Made by a program: the position numbers and the translations under genes. Below, piece by piece: positions 1 to 8,050 of a stretch of DNA of 64,000 nucleotides (position 1 is the stretch's first letter; every line of letters begins with the position of its first letter). The notes beneath the pieces are model-generated. The model was given only the letters and a program-made list of their open reading frames with translations, was not told the DNA's origin and ran no database searches. Source of the DNA: Sva-07 sp963716095 (lineage in GTDB: Bacteria; Actinomycetota; Acidimicrobiia; Acidimicrobiales; Ilumatobacteraceae); assembly GCA_963716095.1 (NCBI GenBank), contig CAVQSV010000016.1:186001-250000 (forward strand), written 5' to 3'.

Positions 1-1
1 T

Positions 2-490
2 GTCGAGACCGGTGACGAGGCCGCGGGCAGCAATCGGATCTACCTCCTTGCACCGACCGACCCCGAAGAGGCGCCACGGATTCGTTCGGTGCAACGCGCC
101 GTCCCGACCACGCCGCAGTCCATACTGGCCTCGCTGTTCGCTGGCCCGAACGCAGCCGAGCGCGACACCCTGCTCGACACTGCCATCCCGGCCGACGTCG
201 AACTGCTGGCCGATCCACGACCGGTCGGCGAGGTGCTCACCCTCGACCTCAACGATGCCTTCGACGAACTCACCCCGGACGGCCTTCGACTCGCCGTCGC
301 TCAGATCGTGTCGACCGCCACCGACATCAACGGCGTCGAGTCCGTTCAGCTCCGCATCGACGGCGAACCGCGGGTGTGGCCGCTCGGTAACGGCGAACTC
401 ACCGACCGTCCCCTGACCCGGTTCGACTACCCCGGCCTGGTCGAGTCGAGCCAACCGCCGTTCCCAGCGATCCCCTCCCCCATCCCGTGA
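2..490 (+). CDS. GerMN domain (sporulation/germination-like) lipoprotein, C-terminal part
   Basis: The gene is cut by the left edge of the window; the open frame runs in from base 2 and stops at 490, giving about 162 visible residues. The visible part fits a GerMN domain: a 'LASLFAGPNAAERDTL' segment, then 'AIPADVELL', 'LTLDLNDAFDEL' and 'VESVQLRIDGEPR', in the usual order of the family. In actinobacteria this domain occurs in exported lipoproteins (LpqB-like) and cell-envelope proteins; the signal peptide would lie outside the window. The tail is Pro-rich (residues PPFPAIPSPIP). It ends just before a strong hairpin at 517-549. The domain call is fairly safe; the cellular role is not known. 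Confidence 0.7.
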   Translation, partial: VETGDEAAGSNRIYLLAPTDPEEAPRIRSVQRAVPTTPQSILASLFAGPNAAERDTLLDTAIPADVELLADPRPVGEVLTLDLNDAFDELTPDGLRLAVAQIVSTATDINGVESVQLRIDGEPRVWPLGNGELTDRPLTRFDYPGLVESSQPPFPAIPSPIP

Positions 491-516
491 CGCATCCGGT
501 CCACGGTGGGCACCAG

Positions 517-549
517 CACCACCGCTCGATCGTCGATCGAGCGGTGTTG
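517..549. terminator. 33-base palindrome, probable terminator of the GerMN gene
   Basis: Arms CACCGCTCGATCG (520-532) and CGATCGAGCGGTG (534-546) are perfectly complementary around a single T at 533; with one mismatch the arms extend to 16 bases each. It lies 27 bases after the GerMN stop codon and 34 bases before the next gene. There is no T-run, so it may be a terminator or an interspersed palindrome of the size seen elsewhere in this window. Confidence 0.55.
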
Positions 550-582
550 GACTGCGGCCGACTTCGCTGGTAGCACTTGCAG

Positions 583-942
583 ATGGCGTGGGACAGTTCT
601 CGACCGGTTCCCTGGAACCGACTGATCCGTGAATGGTTGATCTATGCGGCGATCATGTCTGCGGTCTTCCTCATCTTCTTCCGCGGCAGCAACGGGCTCG
701 GCGCCGTCGCCGGCGTGCTGATCAGTGGTCCCATCTACCTGGGCTTCGGCGCGGTGATGGCCAAGTTCGGCTACCAGCGGACCCGACTGAAAGACGTGAG
801 GGGCACGGCGAAGCCGGCCAACGAGCCCGTCGAGTCGGAGACCGACGCGAGTTCAGATGCACCGCGCCGGAAACCGGCGCCGACCAGCCGAACCGCAGGC
901 GGCGGCAATCGACCCAAGTCGTCGAGCCGGAGAAAGCGCTGA
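583..942 (+). CDS. small membrane protein with basic C-terminal tail
   Basis: About 119 residues. Two hydrophobic segments are visible, roughly residues 18-32 (LIYAAIMSAVFLIFF) and 37-59 (LGAVAGVLISGPIYLGFGAVMA), followed by a hydrophilic tail rich in Lys, Arg, Ser and Pro that ends in SSRRKR. The topology suggests an inner-membrane protein with a cytoplasmic basic tail. The ATG at 583 is preferred; an in-frame TTG at 577 is an alternative. Its stop codon overlaps the glpK start by one base (TGATG), so the two are probably co-translated. I do not recognise a characterised family, although small actinobacterial membrane proteins of this shape (for example DUF4229-like) are common. Confidence 0.6.
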   Translation: MAWDSSRPVPWNRLIREWLIYAAIMSAVFLIFFRGSNGLGAVAGVLISGPIYLGFGAVMAKFGYQRTRLKDVRGTAKPANEPVESETDASSDAPRRKPAPTSRTAGGGNRPKSSSRRKR

Positions 943-2423
943 TGGATCCGCGCTGCGTCATCGCGATCGATGCAGGGACCACGGGCGTGCGCAGTCGTGC
1001 CGTCTTCGCCGACGGCCGGCCGGCGGTTGCCGACTACCGCGAGTTCGCCCAGCACTTCCCGGCGCCCGGCTGGGTCGAGCACGACCCCACCGAGATCTGG
1101 GAAGTCGCCGCGGACACGCTCGGCACGGTCGTCGAGCGGGTCGGTCGCGACAACGTCGCCGCGATCGGGATCACGAACCAGCGCGAGACGGTGCTGGCCT
1201 GGAACCGTACGACCGGCGAGCCCTACGGCACGGCGATCGTCTGGCAGGACCGTCGCACCGCCGATCGCTGCGGCGAGTTGGCCGCTGCGGGTCACCTCCC
1301 GCTCGTCCGAGAGCGGACCGGGCTGGTGCTCGACCCGTACTTCTCGGGCACGAAAGCTGCATGGTTGTTGGAACACCGCGACATTCCCGTCGACGACGAC
1401 TTGGCGATCGGCACCATCGACTCGTGGCTGGTGTGGAAGCTCACGGGTGGCCGACGTTTCGTCACCGATGTCACCAACGCCAGCCGCACGATGCTGTGCG
1501 ACATCCGGAGTTGCACCTGGGATCCGGATCTGTGCGAGCTGATCGGCGTCCCGATCCAGGCCCTGCCGGAGATCGTGCCGTCGAGCGGACGGGTCGGCAC
1601 GACGACCGCCGACAGCGGCGTGCCCGCGGGAATCGCGATCAGCGGTATCGCCGGTGATCAGCAGGCGGCGCTGTTCGGCCAGGCGTGCGTGCGGCCCGGC
1701 ATGGCCAAGAACACCTATGGCACGGGGTCGTTCGTTCTCCTCAACGTGGGCGAGACGTGCCCGCCACCCACCGACGGCATGCTCACCACCGTCGCATGGA
1801 AGTTCGCCGACGGCACGACGCACTACGCCCTCGAAGGGTCGATCTTCGTCACGGGCGCAGCAGTGCAGTGGTTGCGCGACGGTCTGGGCATCATCGACGA
1901 TGCGGCCGAGACCGGTCCGCTCGCCGAGTCGGTTCCCGACACCGGTGGCGTCTACGTCGTGCCCGCCTTCGCCGGGCTCGGGTCGCCCTGGTGGGATCCG
2001 TACGCGCGTGGGACGATCGTCGGCATCACCCGGGGCACCGGGCGCGCCGAGATCACGCGGGCGGTGGTCGAGTCGATGGCCTATCAGACCCGTGACGTCG
2101 TCGATGCGATGACGGCGGCGAGCGGCACCCCCTTGATCGAGTTGCGCGTCGACGGTGGCGCATCGGTGATGGACCTCCTGTGCCAGTTCCAAGCCGACCA
2201 ACTCGGTGTCTCGGTCCTGCGCCCGCTCGATCAGGAGACCACCGCCCTTGGCGCCGCCTACCTGGCCGGCATCGCCGAAGGGGTCTGGGCATCGGCCGAC
2301 GAGGTCGGCGAGCAGTGGCGGCTCGACGCGCAGTTCACACCAGCCGACGACCGCAGCACCGCCGACGCTCTGCACGGGCAGTGGCTGCGAGCGGTCGAGC
2401 GCTCACGCAACTGGGCCAGGTGA
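942..2423 (+). CDS. glpK: glycerol kinase
   Basis: A 493-residue FGGY-family kinase that phosphorylates glycerol to sn-glycerol 3-phosphate with ATP in the cytoplasm. The N-terminal phosphate-binding loop DAGTTGVRSR is present. The residues that contact glycerol in E. coli GlpK are all recognisable: Arg81-Glu82 in NQRET, Trp in VWQDRRT, Tyr in DPYFSGTK, and Asp-Gln in GIAGDQQAALFGQ, followed by the YGTGSFVLLN segment. Length matches the usual 500 residues. The ATG start overlaps the stop of the upstream membrane-protein gene (TGATG). The 3' end overlaps the convergent ACT-domain gene by 21 bases. The glpD gene lies 17 kb away beside a second, divergent FGGY kinase (23220-24689); this copy is the one that looks like the true glycerol kinase. 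Confidence 0.95.
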   Translation: MDPRCVIAIDAGTTGVRSRAVFADGRPAVADYREFAQHFPAPGWVEHDPTEIWEVAADTLGTVVERVGRDNVAAIGITNQRETVLAWNRTTGEPYGTAIVWQDRRTADRCGELAAAGHLPLVRERTGLVLDPYFSGTKAAWLLEHRDIPVDDDLAIGTIDSWLVWKLTGGRRFVTDVTNASRTMLCDIRSCTWDPDLCELIGVPIQALPEIVPSSGRVGTTTADSGVPAGIAISGIAGDQQAALFGQACVRPGMAKNTYGTGSFVLLNVGETCPPPTDGMLTTVAWKFADGTTHYALEGSIFVTGAAVQWLRDGLGIIDDAAETGPLAESVPDTGGVYVVPAFAGLGSPWWDPYARGTIVGITRGTGRAEITRAVVESMAYQTRDVVDAMTAASGTPLIELRVDGGASVMDLLCQFQADQLGVSVLRPLDQETTALGAAYLAGIAEGVWASADEVGEQWRLDAQFTPADDRSTADALHGQWLRAVERSRNWAR

Positions 2424-3035
2424 CACCAGCGCGTCCGCCAGACGCACCAACAGCGAGAAGCGGACGCGTTCGCGTTCGTGGATCGGATTGGCGGTTCGCC
2501 CGGCGGCGACCGTGAGCGACGAGGTGACCATGTGGCCCCAGAGCAGGTCGCTGGGCGAGCTGTCGTCGAGCCCGTCCAGGTGCTCGCTGCCGGCCAGGAA
2601 GGCGACGAGCCAGCTGACATCGGGCGGTGAACCGAGCTGTGTGAGCGGTTCACCGTTGCGCAGCACCATCACCCAATCGGTCTCGGCAAAGCGCTGGACA
2701 CCTGCGATCATCACGTCGAGGCGTTCCTCGGGCGGGCTCTCGGCGATTGCCGCTCCGAGCGCGAGCGCTGACAGGCTCGCATCGGTGCGGTCGATGTCGA
2801 CCACGCGGATGTTCTCCACCGACACTCCGTCGACGGCATCGATCTCAGCGCTCAGCAACGGCATCAGATCCTGATCGGGAAGCGCCACGGTGAGTTCGTC
2901 GATCGCCCGTCCCCCACCCTGCTCGAGCACCTCGATCGACAGCACGTCACCTCGCACCGCGCCGATCCGGCTGGCCACCTGGCCGAGCGCTCCGGGACGA
3001 TCGGGCATCCACACCCGCACGACGATGGTGATCAC
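2403..3035 (-). CDS. ACT domain protein
   Basis: A 210-residue cytoplasmic protein. The N-terminal 75 residues read as an ACT domain: VVRVWMPDRPGALGQVASRIGAVRGDVLSI..., with the Pro-Gly-x-Leu turn typical of amino-acid-binding ACT modules. The rest (about residues 95-210) is an all-alpha-looking region with no recognised catalytic motif. Free-standing ACT proteins usually sense amino acids or regulate an enzyme, but the ligand cannot be read from the sequence. The gene is convergent with glpK and overlaps its 3' end by 21 bases. The start is the ATG giving MITIVVRVWMPDRPG, which places the ACT strand at the very N-terminus as expected. Confidence 0.75.
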   Translation of the reverse strand: MITIVVRVWMPDRPGALGQVASRIGAVRGDVLSIEVLEQGGGRAIDELTVALPDQDLMPLLSAEIDAVDGVSVENIRVVDIDRTDASLSALALGAAIAESPPEERLDVMIAGVQRFAETDWVMVLRNGEPLTQLGSPPDVSWLVAFLAGSEHLDGLDDSSPSDLLWGHMVTSSLTVAAGRTANPIHERERVRFSLLVRLADALVSPGPVA

Positions 3036-3138
3036 GGACGGGACCGTACAAGCATCGACTTCGCGCTCGATTCCGTCCTTGTGACCATCGTGTTACAGCC
3101 GCGAGCCGTCACACCGGGCCCGGTCGATGTCGACCGGT

Positions 3139-4344
3139 TCAGCCGAGCTTGGGCAGCCCGCGCTTGAGGTTGCGGATCGCCTGCTGGATGCGCTTCTCGT
3201 TCTCGATCAGCGCGAACCGCACGAATCCCTCGCCACCGGGACCGAAACCGACACCGGGCGACAATGCCACGTCGGCGTCTCGGACCATGAGCGAACAGAA
3301 CTCGACGGAGTCCATCTCGGCGTACGGCTCGGGGATCGGCGCCCACACGAACATCGAGCCCCCCGGCTTCGGGATGTCCCAACCGATACGGCCGAGGCCG
3401 TCGATCAGCGCGTCGCAGCGCGACTCGTAGGTCGCCCGGATCTCGTCGGGGAAGTCCGGTCGCTCGTTGATGGTGACCGTCGACGCGATCTGCACCGGCT
3501 GGAACATGCCGTAGTCGAGGTAGCTCTTCAACTTGACGAGTGCCTGCACCACCTCGGCGTTGCCGAGCAGGAAGGCGCTGCGCCACCCCGCCATCGAGAA
3601 GCTCTTGGTCATCGAGTACAGCTCGACGGCGCACTCCTTCGCGCCGTCTGCCTGCAAGATGCTCGGCGGCTGGTGACCGTCGAATCCGACATCGGCATAC
3701 GCGAAGTCGTGGACGACGATCATCTCGTGCTCGCGACAGAAGTCGACGACACGCTGCATGAACGCGAGGTCGACGGTTGCTCCGGTCGGATTGTGCGGGA
3801 ACGAGATCACCAGCACCCGCGGCTTGGGCCAGCCCACGTCCCAGGCGGTCTGCAGGCTGTCCATGAAGTCGTCGGCGAAGTGCTCGCGCTGGTCGGGGTC
3901 GGCCAGGAACTTCATCGGCACCTGACGGAGGTCCGCACCGGCGAACAGCGGCCCGTAGATGTGGATCGGGTAGCTCGGACTGGGCACGATCGCTGCGTCG
4001 TCGTGATCGAGCAGCACCCACATCAGGTGGCTGAATCCCTCCTTCGAGCCGATGGTGTTGGTGATCTCGAGCTCGGGGTCGAGGTCGACGTCCCACTTGT
4101 TCTTGTAGTAGCCGGCGATCGCCTCACGCAGCTTCGGCAGACCACGGCTGAGCGAGTACCGGTGGTTCTTGGGGTTCTGAGCGGCCTCGGCGAGTTTGTC
4201 GACGGCGATCTGCGGCGACGGGATGTCGGGGTTTCCGAACCCGAGATCGACCACATCGGCGCCCTCGCGGCGAGCCTCGATCTTCAGCCCGTTGATGATC
4301 GAGAAGACGTACGGGGGAAGATTTTCTATGCGCCGGAACTCCAT
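3139..4344 (-). CDS. PLP-dependent aminotransferase, AlaC / LL-DAP-aminotransferase type
   Basis: A 401-residue class I/II aminotransferase (fold type I). The PLP lysine is Lys247 in YSMTKSFSMAGWR; other landmarks are the N-terminal VDLGFGNPDIPSP motif, the PSPSYPIHIY segment, SFPHNPTGATVD and the C-terminal RFALIENEKRI, whose Arg binds the substrate carboxylate. This combination is typical of the AlaC (glutamate-pyruvate aminotransferase) branch, which makes alanine from pyruvate, close to LL-diaminopimelate aminotransferases. The start MEFRRIENLPPYVF at 4344 matches the family N-terminus; the frame stays open further upstream but reads across the ppa gene. It is divergent from ppa with only 42 bases between start codons. 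Confidence 0.88.
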   Translation of the reverse strand: MEFRRIENLPPYVFSIINGLKIEARREGADVVDLGFGNPDIPSPQIAVDKLAEAAQNPKNHRYSLSRGLPKLREAIAGYYKNKWDVDLDPELEITNTIGSKEGFSHLMWVLLDHDDAAIVPSPSYPIHIYGPLFAGADLRQVPMKFLADPDQREHFADDFMDSLQTAWDVGWPKPRVLVISFPHNPTGATVDLAFMQRVVDFCREHEMIVVHDFAYADVGFDGHQPPSILQADGAKECAVELYSMTKSFSMAGWRSAFLLGNAEVVQALVKLKSYLDYGMFQPVQIASTVTINERPDFPDEIRATYESRCDALIDGLGRIGWDIPKPGGSMFVWAPIPEPYAEMDSVEFCSLMVRDADVALSPGVGFGPGGEGFVRFALIENEKRIQQAIRNLKRGLPKLG

Positions 4345-4386
4345 CGTTCCGAGGGTATCTGCCCGCCGTGTGCGATGCTGGCAGCG

Positions 4387-4890
4387 ATGCCCAAGACACC
4401 TGCGCCCGATTGCATCCATGTGGTCATCGAGATTCCCCGTGGAAGCCGCAACAAGTACGAGATCGACCACGAGGACGGCAAGGTCTACCTCGACCGCCGT
4501 CTGTTCACGGCCACGACGTATCCAGCCGACTACGGGTTCCTGCCCGACACGCTCGCAGGCGACGGCGATCCGCTCGATGCGCTCGTGCTCCTCGAAGACC
4601 CGGTGTATCCAGGCGTGATCGTCGAGTGCCGGCCGATCGGCGTGCTGTACATGCACGACGAGGCAGGCGAGGACGCCAAGTTGATCTGCGTGCCACCGCG
4701 CGAACCGCGCTACGAGAACGTCAACGAACTCTCGGGTCTCCCCCACCAGCTGGTCGAGGAGATCGAGCACTTCTTCAACGTCTACAAGGCGCTCGAGCCC
4801 GAGAAACACTCGTCGAGTGAGGGGATGGGCGACCGCGCCGCCGCCTGGCGCGAGATCCGACAGGCCCAGGCGAACTTCGTCCCCCACTGA
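4387..4890 (+). CDS. ppa: inorganic pyrophosphatase (family I)
   Basis: A 167-residue soluble family I pyrophosphatase that hydrolyses pyrophosphate to two phosphates and drives biosynthesis forward. Substrate- and metal-binding residues are visible: the RGSRNKYE segment (residues 18-25), KVYLDR (32-37), YPADYGF (45-51) and the signature GDGDPLDAL with Asp59, Asp61 and Asp64. Length is that of bacterial hexameric enzymes. An in-frame ATG lies 12 bases upstream (4375); neither start has a clear Shine-Dalgarno sequence, so the message may be leaderless. The promoter must lie in or near the 42-base gap shared with the divergent aminotransferase gene. Confidence 0.95.
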   Translation: MPKTPAPDCIHVVIEIPRGSRNKYEIDHEDGKVYLDRRLFTATTYPADYGFLPDTLAGDGDPLDALVLLEDPVYPGVIVECRPIGVLYMHDEAGEDAKLICVPPREPRYENVNELSGLPHQLVEEIEHFFNVYKALEPEKHSSSEGMGDRAAAWREIRQAQANFVPH

Positions 4891-4965
4891 CTCGATTCGC
4901 CTCACGACCAACCGGTGCTGAGCGAACACCGCCGAGTCTGCGGGAGTCGCTCATCGAGCGCGTGA

Positions 4966-5934
4966 TCAGGACACGAGCTCTGGCAGCAACGCCGCGCCGA
5001 CGGCCCCGGCGAGCGGGCCCCATGTGGCGAACTCGATGCGGGGGATCTCGCGCAGGTTCGGCTGATACAGCAACTGGTCGTACCAGCGCCTGATCGGGTC
5101 GAGATACAGCTCGGCGCCGGCCGCCAACCCGCCGCCGAGCACGAACAGCTCCGGATCGAACGCGTTGGTGAGGTTGGCCAACCCGAGCGCCACCCAGCGG
5201 GCGAAGTCGTCGATCACCGCAAGTGCCTCTGCATCGCCGGCACTGGCGGCTGCCTGAACGTGTTCGCCCCGTACCGCCTGGGGGTCGCCACCGGCGTGAC
5301 GCACCACGTCGTGGAGTCGGTGGCCGGTGGCAGCTTCTCGGGCCAACATTGCCAGCCCCGAGCCGGAGGCATATCGCTCCCAGCAACCGCGACGCCCGCA
5401 CGGACACGGCGGACCCGATGGGTCGATCACCATGTGGCCGAACTCCCCGGCGAAACCGTTGGAGCCCCGTTGCAGCACGCCGTTCGCCACCACTCCGCCG
5501 CCGATTCCGGTACCGAGCGTGACCAGCATCATGTCGTGCGTACCGACACCCGCACCGAGGCGCCACTCGGCCAGCGTCGCGCACGTCGCATCGTTGTCGA
5601 CGTACACGTGCGATCCGAGACGTTGGGACAGCAGCTCGGAGATGGGGAAATCGGCGACGCCGTCCAGGTTGGGAGCGGCGCGGAGCACGCCGTGACGGGT
5701 GACGAGCCCCGGCACACCGACGCCCACGCTGCCGTTGTGGCCCACCTCGTCGGCCAGCTCGATGAGTACGTCGATCAGCACCTCGAGGCTGCGATCGCCC
5801 CGCGGCGTCGGCCGTTGCGCCGACTCGACGACCTCACCCGCTGTGTCGAGGACGACGGCTTGAGCCTTCGTCCCTCCGACGTCGATGCCGATGCGTCGAG
5901 GTGTCACGGCGCCGGATTCGGCGGCCGACGTCAC
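4966..5934 (-). CDS. ROK-family sugar kinase (glucokinase type)
   Basis: A 322-residue ROK kinase, probably an ATP-dependent glucokinase. The ATP-binding loop IGIDVGGTKAQAVVLD is near the N-terminus, the LVTLGTGIGGGVV motif is in the middle, and the ROK zinc-binding signature CPCGRRGCWERYASG is present with the preceding EFGHMVID sequence that carries the sugar-contacting Glu and His. The GTG start at 5934 overlaps the TGA of the SRPBCC gene (GTGA), which supports translational coupling and this start; an internal GTG at 5907 is a weaker alternative. It is the third gene of a minus-strand operon after a membrane protein and an SRPBCC protein. Exact sugar specificity is inferred. Confidence 0.85.
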   Translation of the reverse strand: MTSAAESGAVTPRRIGIDVGGTKAQAVVLDTAGEVVESAQRPTPRGDRSLEVLIDVLIELADEVGHNGSVGVGVPGLVTRHGVLRAAPNLDGVADFPISELLSQRLGSHVYVDNDATCATLAEWRLGAGVGTHDMMLVTLGTGIGGGVVANGVLQRGSNGFAGEFGHMVIDPSGPPCPCGRRGCWERYASGSGLAMLAREAATGHRLHDVVRHAGGDPQAVRGEHVQAAASAGDAEALAVIDDFARWVALGLANLTNAFDPELFVLGGGLAAGAELYLDPIRRWYDQLLYQPNLREIPRIEFATWGPLAGAVGAALLPELVS

Positions 5935-6365
5935 GCCTCGGCGCGGACCTTGAGCTCGCGCACCGTGTTGAGGATGCGAACCTCGGCGCGTCGCTTGACG
6001 AAGCCCGGCAGCGGGATCGCCAGGTCGATCTGGAGGTCGTAGCGCACCTGGGTGCGATCGTCGCCGTCGGGGTCGAACCGCCACACGCCGTCGATCGAAC
6101 GCTGGATGTCACCGCTCAACATCGACCAGCCCATCTCGTTGGGAGCATTCGTGTAGTCGTACTTGAGCGTGTAGTGCGTGCTGCGTCCGAGCGCTGAGGC
6201 TCGGAACTCGACTTCGAGCGGGCGTCCTTCGTCGTCGGTGGCACGAATGTTGACGTCCTTGATGTCGTGCGCCCACATCGGGTAGCTCTCGAGGTCGATC
6301 GCGATCTGCCAGACGCGATCGTGCGGGGCGTCGATGGTGATGATCTCGGTCGCGGTCTCAGCCAT
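5931..6365 (-). CDS. SRPBCC (START/polyketide cyclase-like) protein
   Basis: A 144-residue protein with the pattern of an SRPBCC ligand-binding fold: ETATEIITIDAPHDRVWQIA at the N-terminus, then LESYPMWAHDIKDVNI and a C-terminal helix region (FVKRRAEVRILNTVRELKVRAEA). Such proteins bind hydrophobic ligands in a deep cavity; the ligand here is unknown. The start MAETATE at 6365 overlaps the stop of the upstream membrane-protein gene by 8 bases (two further in-frame ATGs lie just upstream at 6371 and 6374), and its stop overlaps the ROK kinase start. All three genes should be one transcription unit. Confidence 0.8.
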   Translation of the reverse strand: MAETATEIITIDAPHDRVWQIAIDLESYPMWAHDIKDVNIRATDDEGRPLEVEFRASALGRSTHYTLKYDYTNAPNEMGWSMLSGDIQRSIDGVWRFDPDGDDRTQVRYDLQIDLAIPLPGFVKRRAEVRILNTVRELKVRAEA

Positions 6366-6876
6366 GGTCATCATTCTGGTCGATCGCGGCGTCCGAAGCG
6401 ACGACATCCGCGCGCGGTGGGAAAACGCCATGGAAGGCGCACCACAAACCGTTGAGCCCGAGACCGAACATCGGCACCAGGATTCCCACGGCCAGCGACG
6501 TGCCCGGGGATCCATCGTCGGACTCGGAACGCGCAAACGCGGTGATGAACGCGACGGCGATCTGGGCGGCCAGCATCGCCAACATGATCCAGCGAACTCG
6601 CGACGGGGTCGGCTCACCGAGGAGGAGATACATCTGCATCACGCCGATCTGCTCCTGACGACTCCGCTGAACGGCCGTCCAGAACGACCAGAGGAACACG
6701 AAGATGCCCACAGCGAACAGCGCCATCGCAGTGATCGCGCCGACCCACTGCGCAGCGGTCGAGAAGACGACTGCGGCGTAGGTGGCAGTGACCGCGAAGG
6801 CGATCGTGCCGATGACGTCGGCCAGCACGATCATGTCGCCCGCTCGTCTGCCGTCGCTGTCCACGCCGCCGCTCAC
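6358..6876 (-). CDS. four-helix integral membrane protein
   Basis: A 172-residue protein with four hydrophobic segments at about residues 15-35, 42-66, 95-116 and 130-150, separated by short loops. The N-terminus begins MSGGVDSDGRRAGDMIVLADVIGTIAF. The loop after helix 2 contains QRSRQEQIGVMQMYLLL. No catalytic motif is recognisable. It is the first gene of the operon that continues with an SRPBCC protein and a ROK kinase, so a role in uptake, envelope lipid or carbohydrate metabolism is possible but only by association. Confidence 0.65.
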   Translation of the reverse strand: MSGGVDSDGRRAGDMIVLADVIGTIAFAVTATYAAVVFSTAAQWVGAITAMALFAVGIFVFLWSFWTAVQRSRQEQIGVMQMYLLLGEPTPSRVRWIMLAMLAAQIAVAFITAFARSESDDGSPGTSLAVGILVPMFGLGLNGLWCAFHGVFPPRADVVASDAAIDQNDDHG

Positions 6877-6931
6877 GACGAGAGTCTGCCAGCACCCGTC
6901 GAGGTTTGCGTGACGGTTCTGAGGGGTCCGG

Positions 6932-8050
6932 TCAGGAGACCTTCAACGCATCGCCGAGGCGGCGAGCAAGCACGTCATACGCGAATTCGCCGAGGACACG
7001 TTCGCGTGACCGTTCACCCATTCGGCGGCGCAGGTCGTCGTCGTCGAGCAGCTTGGCGAACGCGTCAGCGACCGCCTGGGTGTCTTCGGGGTCGGCGATC
7101 ACGTAACCGGTTTCGCCGTCGGCGACCGCTTCGGCTGCTCCACCGGAATCGCCGGCCACCTGCGGCACACCACATGACGCCGCCTCGACGAAGACAATGC
7201 CGAAGCCCTCCTGTTCGAGCCCTCCCCACCGGTTCCGGCAGAGCATGGCAAACACGTCCGCACAGCCGTAGAGGGGTGGCAGGTCGGCATTGGGGACGCG
7301 CCCGAGGAACGTGACGGGAGCATCGAGTTCGTCGGCGAGGCGTCGCAGCCGGTCTTCGTCGCGTCCACCGCCGGCGATCACCAGCTGGAGTTTCGGCCGC
7401 ACCTTGCCGAGCCGAGCTGCTGCTCTGATCGCCGTGTCGAAGCCCTTGCGGGGCACGAGCCGGGAGATGCCGACGATCACTTCGGCGTCGACCTCGAGCC
7501 CGAAGTGGCTGCGAGCAGCGTTGCGCTCGGCATCGCTGAGCGGGTGGAATCGGTCGGGGTCGACGCCGCACGGAACCACCGTGATCGGCAGCTCGCGTCC
7601 GGCGGCGTGGACCGCCTCGGCCGCGGGATACCCGCCGGCGGCGATGATTCCCTCGGCGCGCCGCAGGGTGTAGGCCAGCGCTTGTTTGGCACCGGGCAGC
7701 CGGCCCGGCACCGTGACCTCGGCCCCGTGCAGGACGAGCTGATACGGCAGATCGAGCGACGGTCCGATCAGACCGAGCGGGACAGCGGGATCGAGCACGA
7801 CGAAGTCGGCGCCGAACTCGCCGGCGAGATCATTGACCTGCTTGATCATCCACGGGTGCGGCAACAGGACCGGTTCGCGTGTGCGTTCGATGCGATACGG
7901 CTCGCCGGCATCGAACTCTGCGGTGCCCTCGTAGGGGCTGGTGAGCACGGCGAACGACGTCGGCGGCAACCGACGCCACCATTCCCAGAGCAGCGATTGG
8001 ATGCCGCCGATCTTGGGCGGGAAGTCGTTGGTCACCAAGAGGTGTTTCAC
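6932..8050 (-). CDS. GT4 glycosyltransferase, PimB-like
   Basis: A 372-residue GT-B glycosyltransferase of family GT4. The N-terminus KHLLVTNDFPPKIGGIQSLL carries the Gly-Gly loop; the C-terminal domain shows VGISRLVPRKGFDTAIRAAARL and the nucleotide-sugar motif EQEGFGIVFVEAASCGVPQV, an E-x7-E arrangement. Length and motifs resemble the actinobacterial mannosyltransferase PimB (GDP-mannose to phosphatidylinositol mannoside), a membrane-associated cytoplasmic enzyme. The GTG start at 8050 overlaps the queG stop (GTGA), so the two genes are coupled. The donor sugar cannot be proved from sequence. Confidence 0.82.
   Translation of the reverse strand: MKHLLVTNDFPPKIGGIQSLLWEWWRRLPPTSFAVLTSPYEGTAEFDAGEPYRIERTREPVLLPHPWMIKQVNDLAGEFGADFVVLDPAVPLGLIGPSLDLPYQLVLHGAEVTVPGRLPGAKQALAYTLRRAEGIIAAGGYPAAEAVHAAGRELPITVVPCGVDPDRFHPLSDAERNAARSHFGLEVDAEVIVGISRLVPRKGFDTAIRAAARLGKVRPKLQLVIAGGGRDEDRLRRLADELDAPVTFLGRVPNADLPPLYGCADVFAMLCRNRWGGLEQEGFGIVFVEAASCGVPQVAGDSGGAAEAVADGETGYVIADPEDTQAVADAFAKLLDDDDLRRRMGERSRERVLGEFAYDVLARRLGDALKVS

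Noticed and set aside
771..2375. Long open frame on the minus strand opposite glpK
   Set aside because: It mirrors a high-GC coding gene; the translation is Arg/Gly/Val-rich without a recognisable fold, and glpK on the plus strand is certain.
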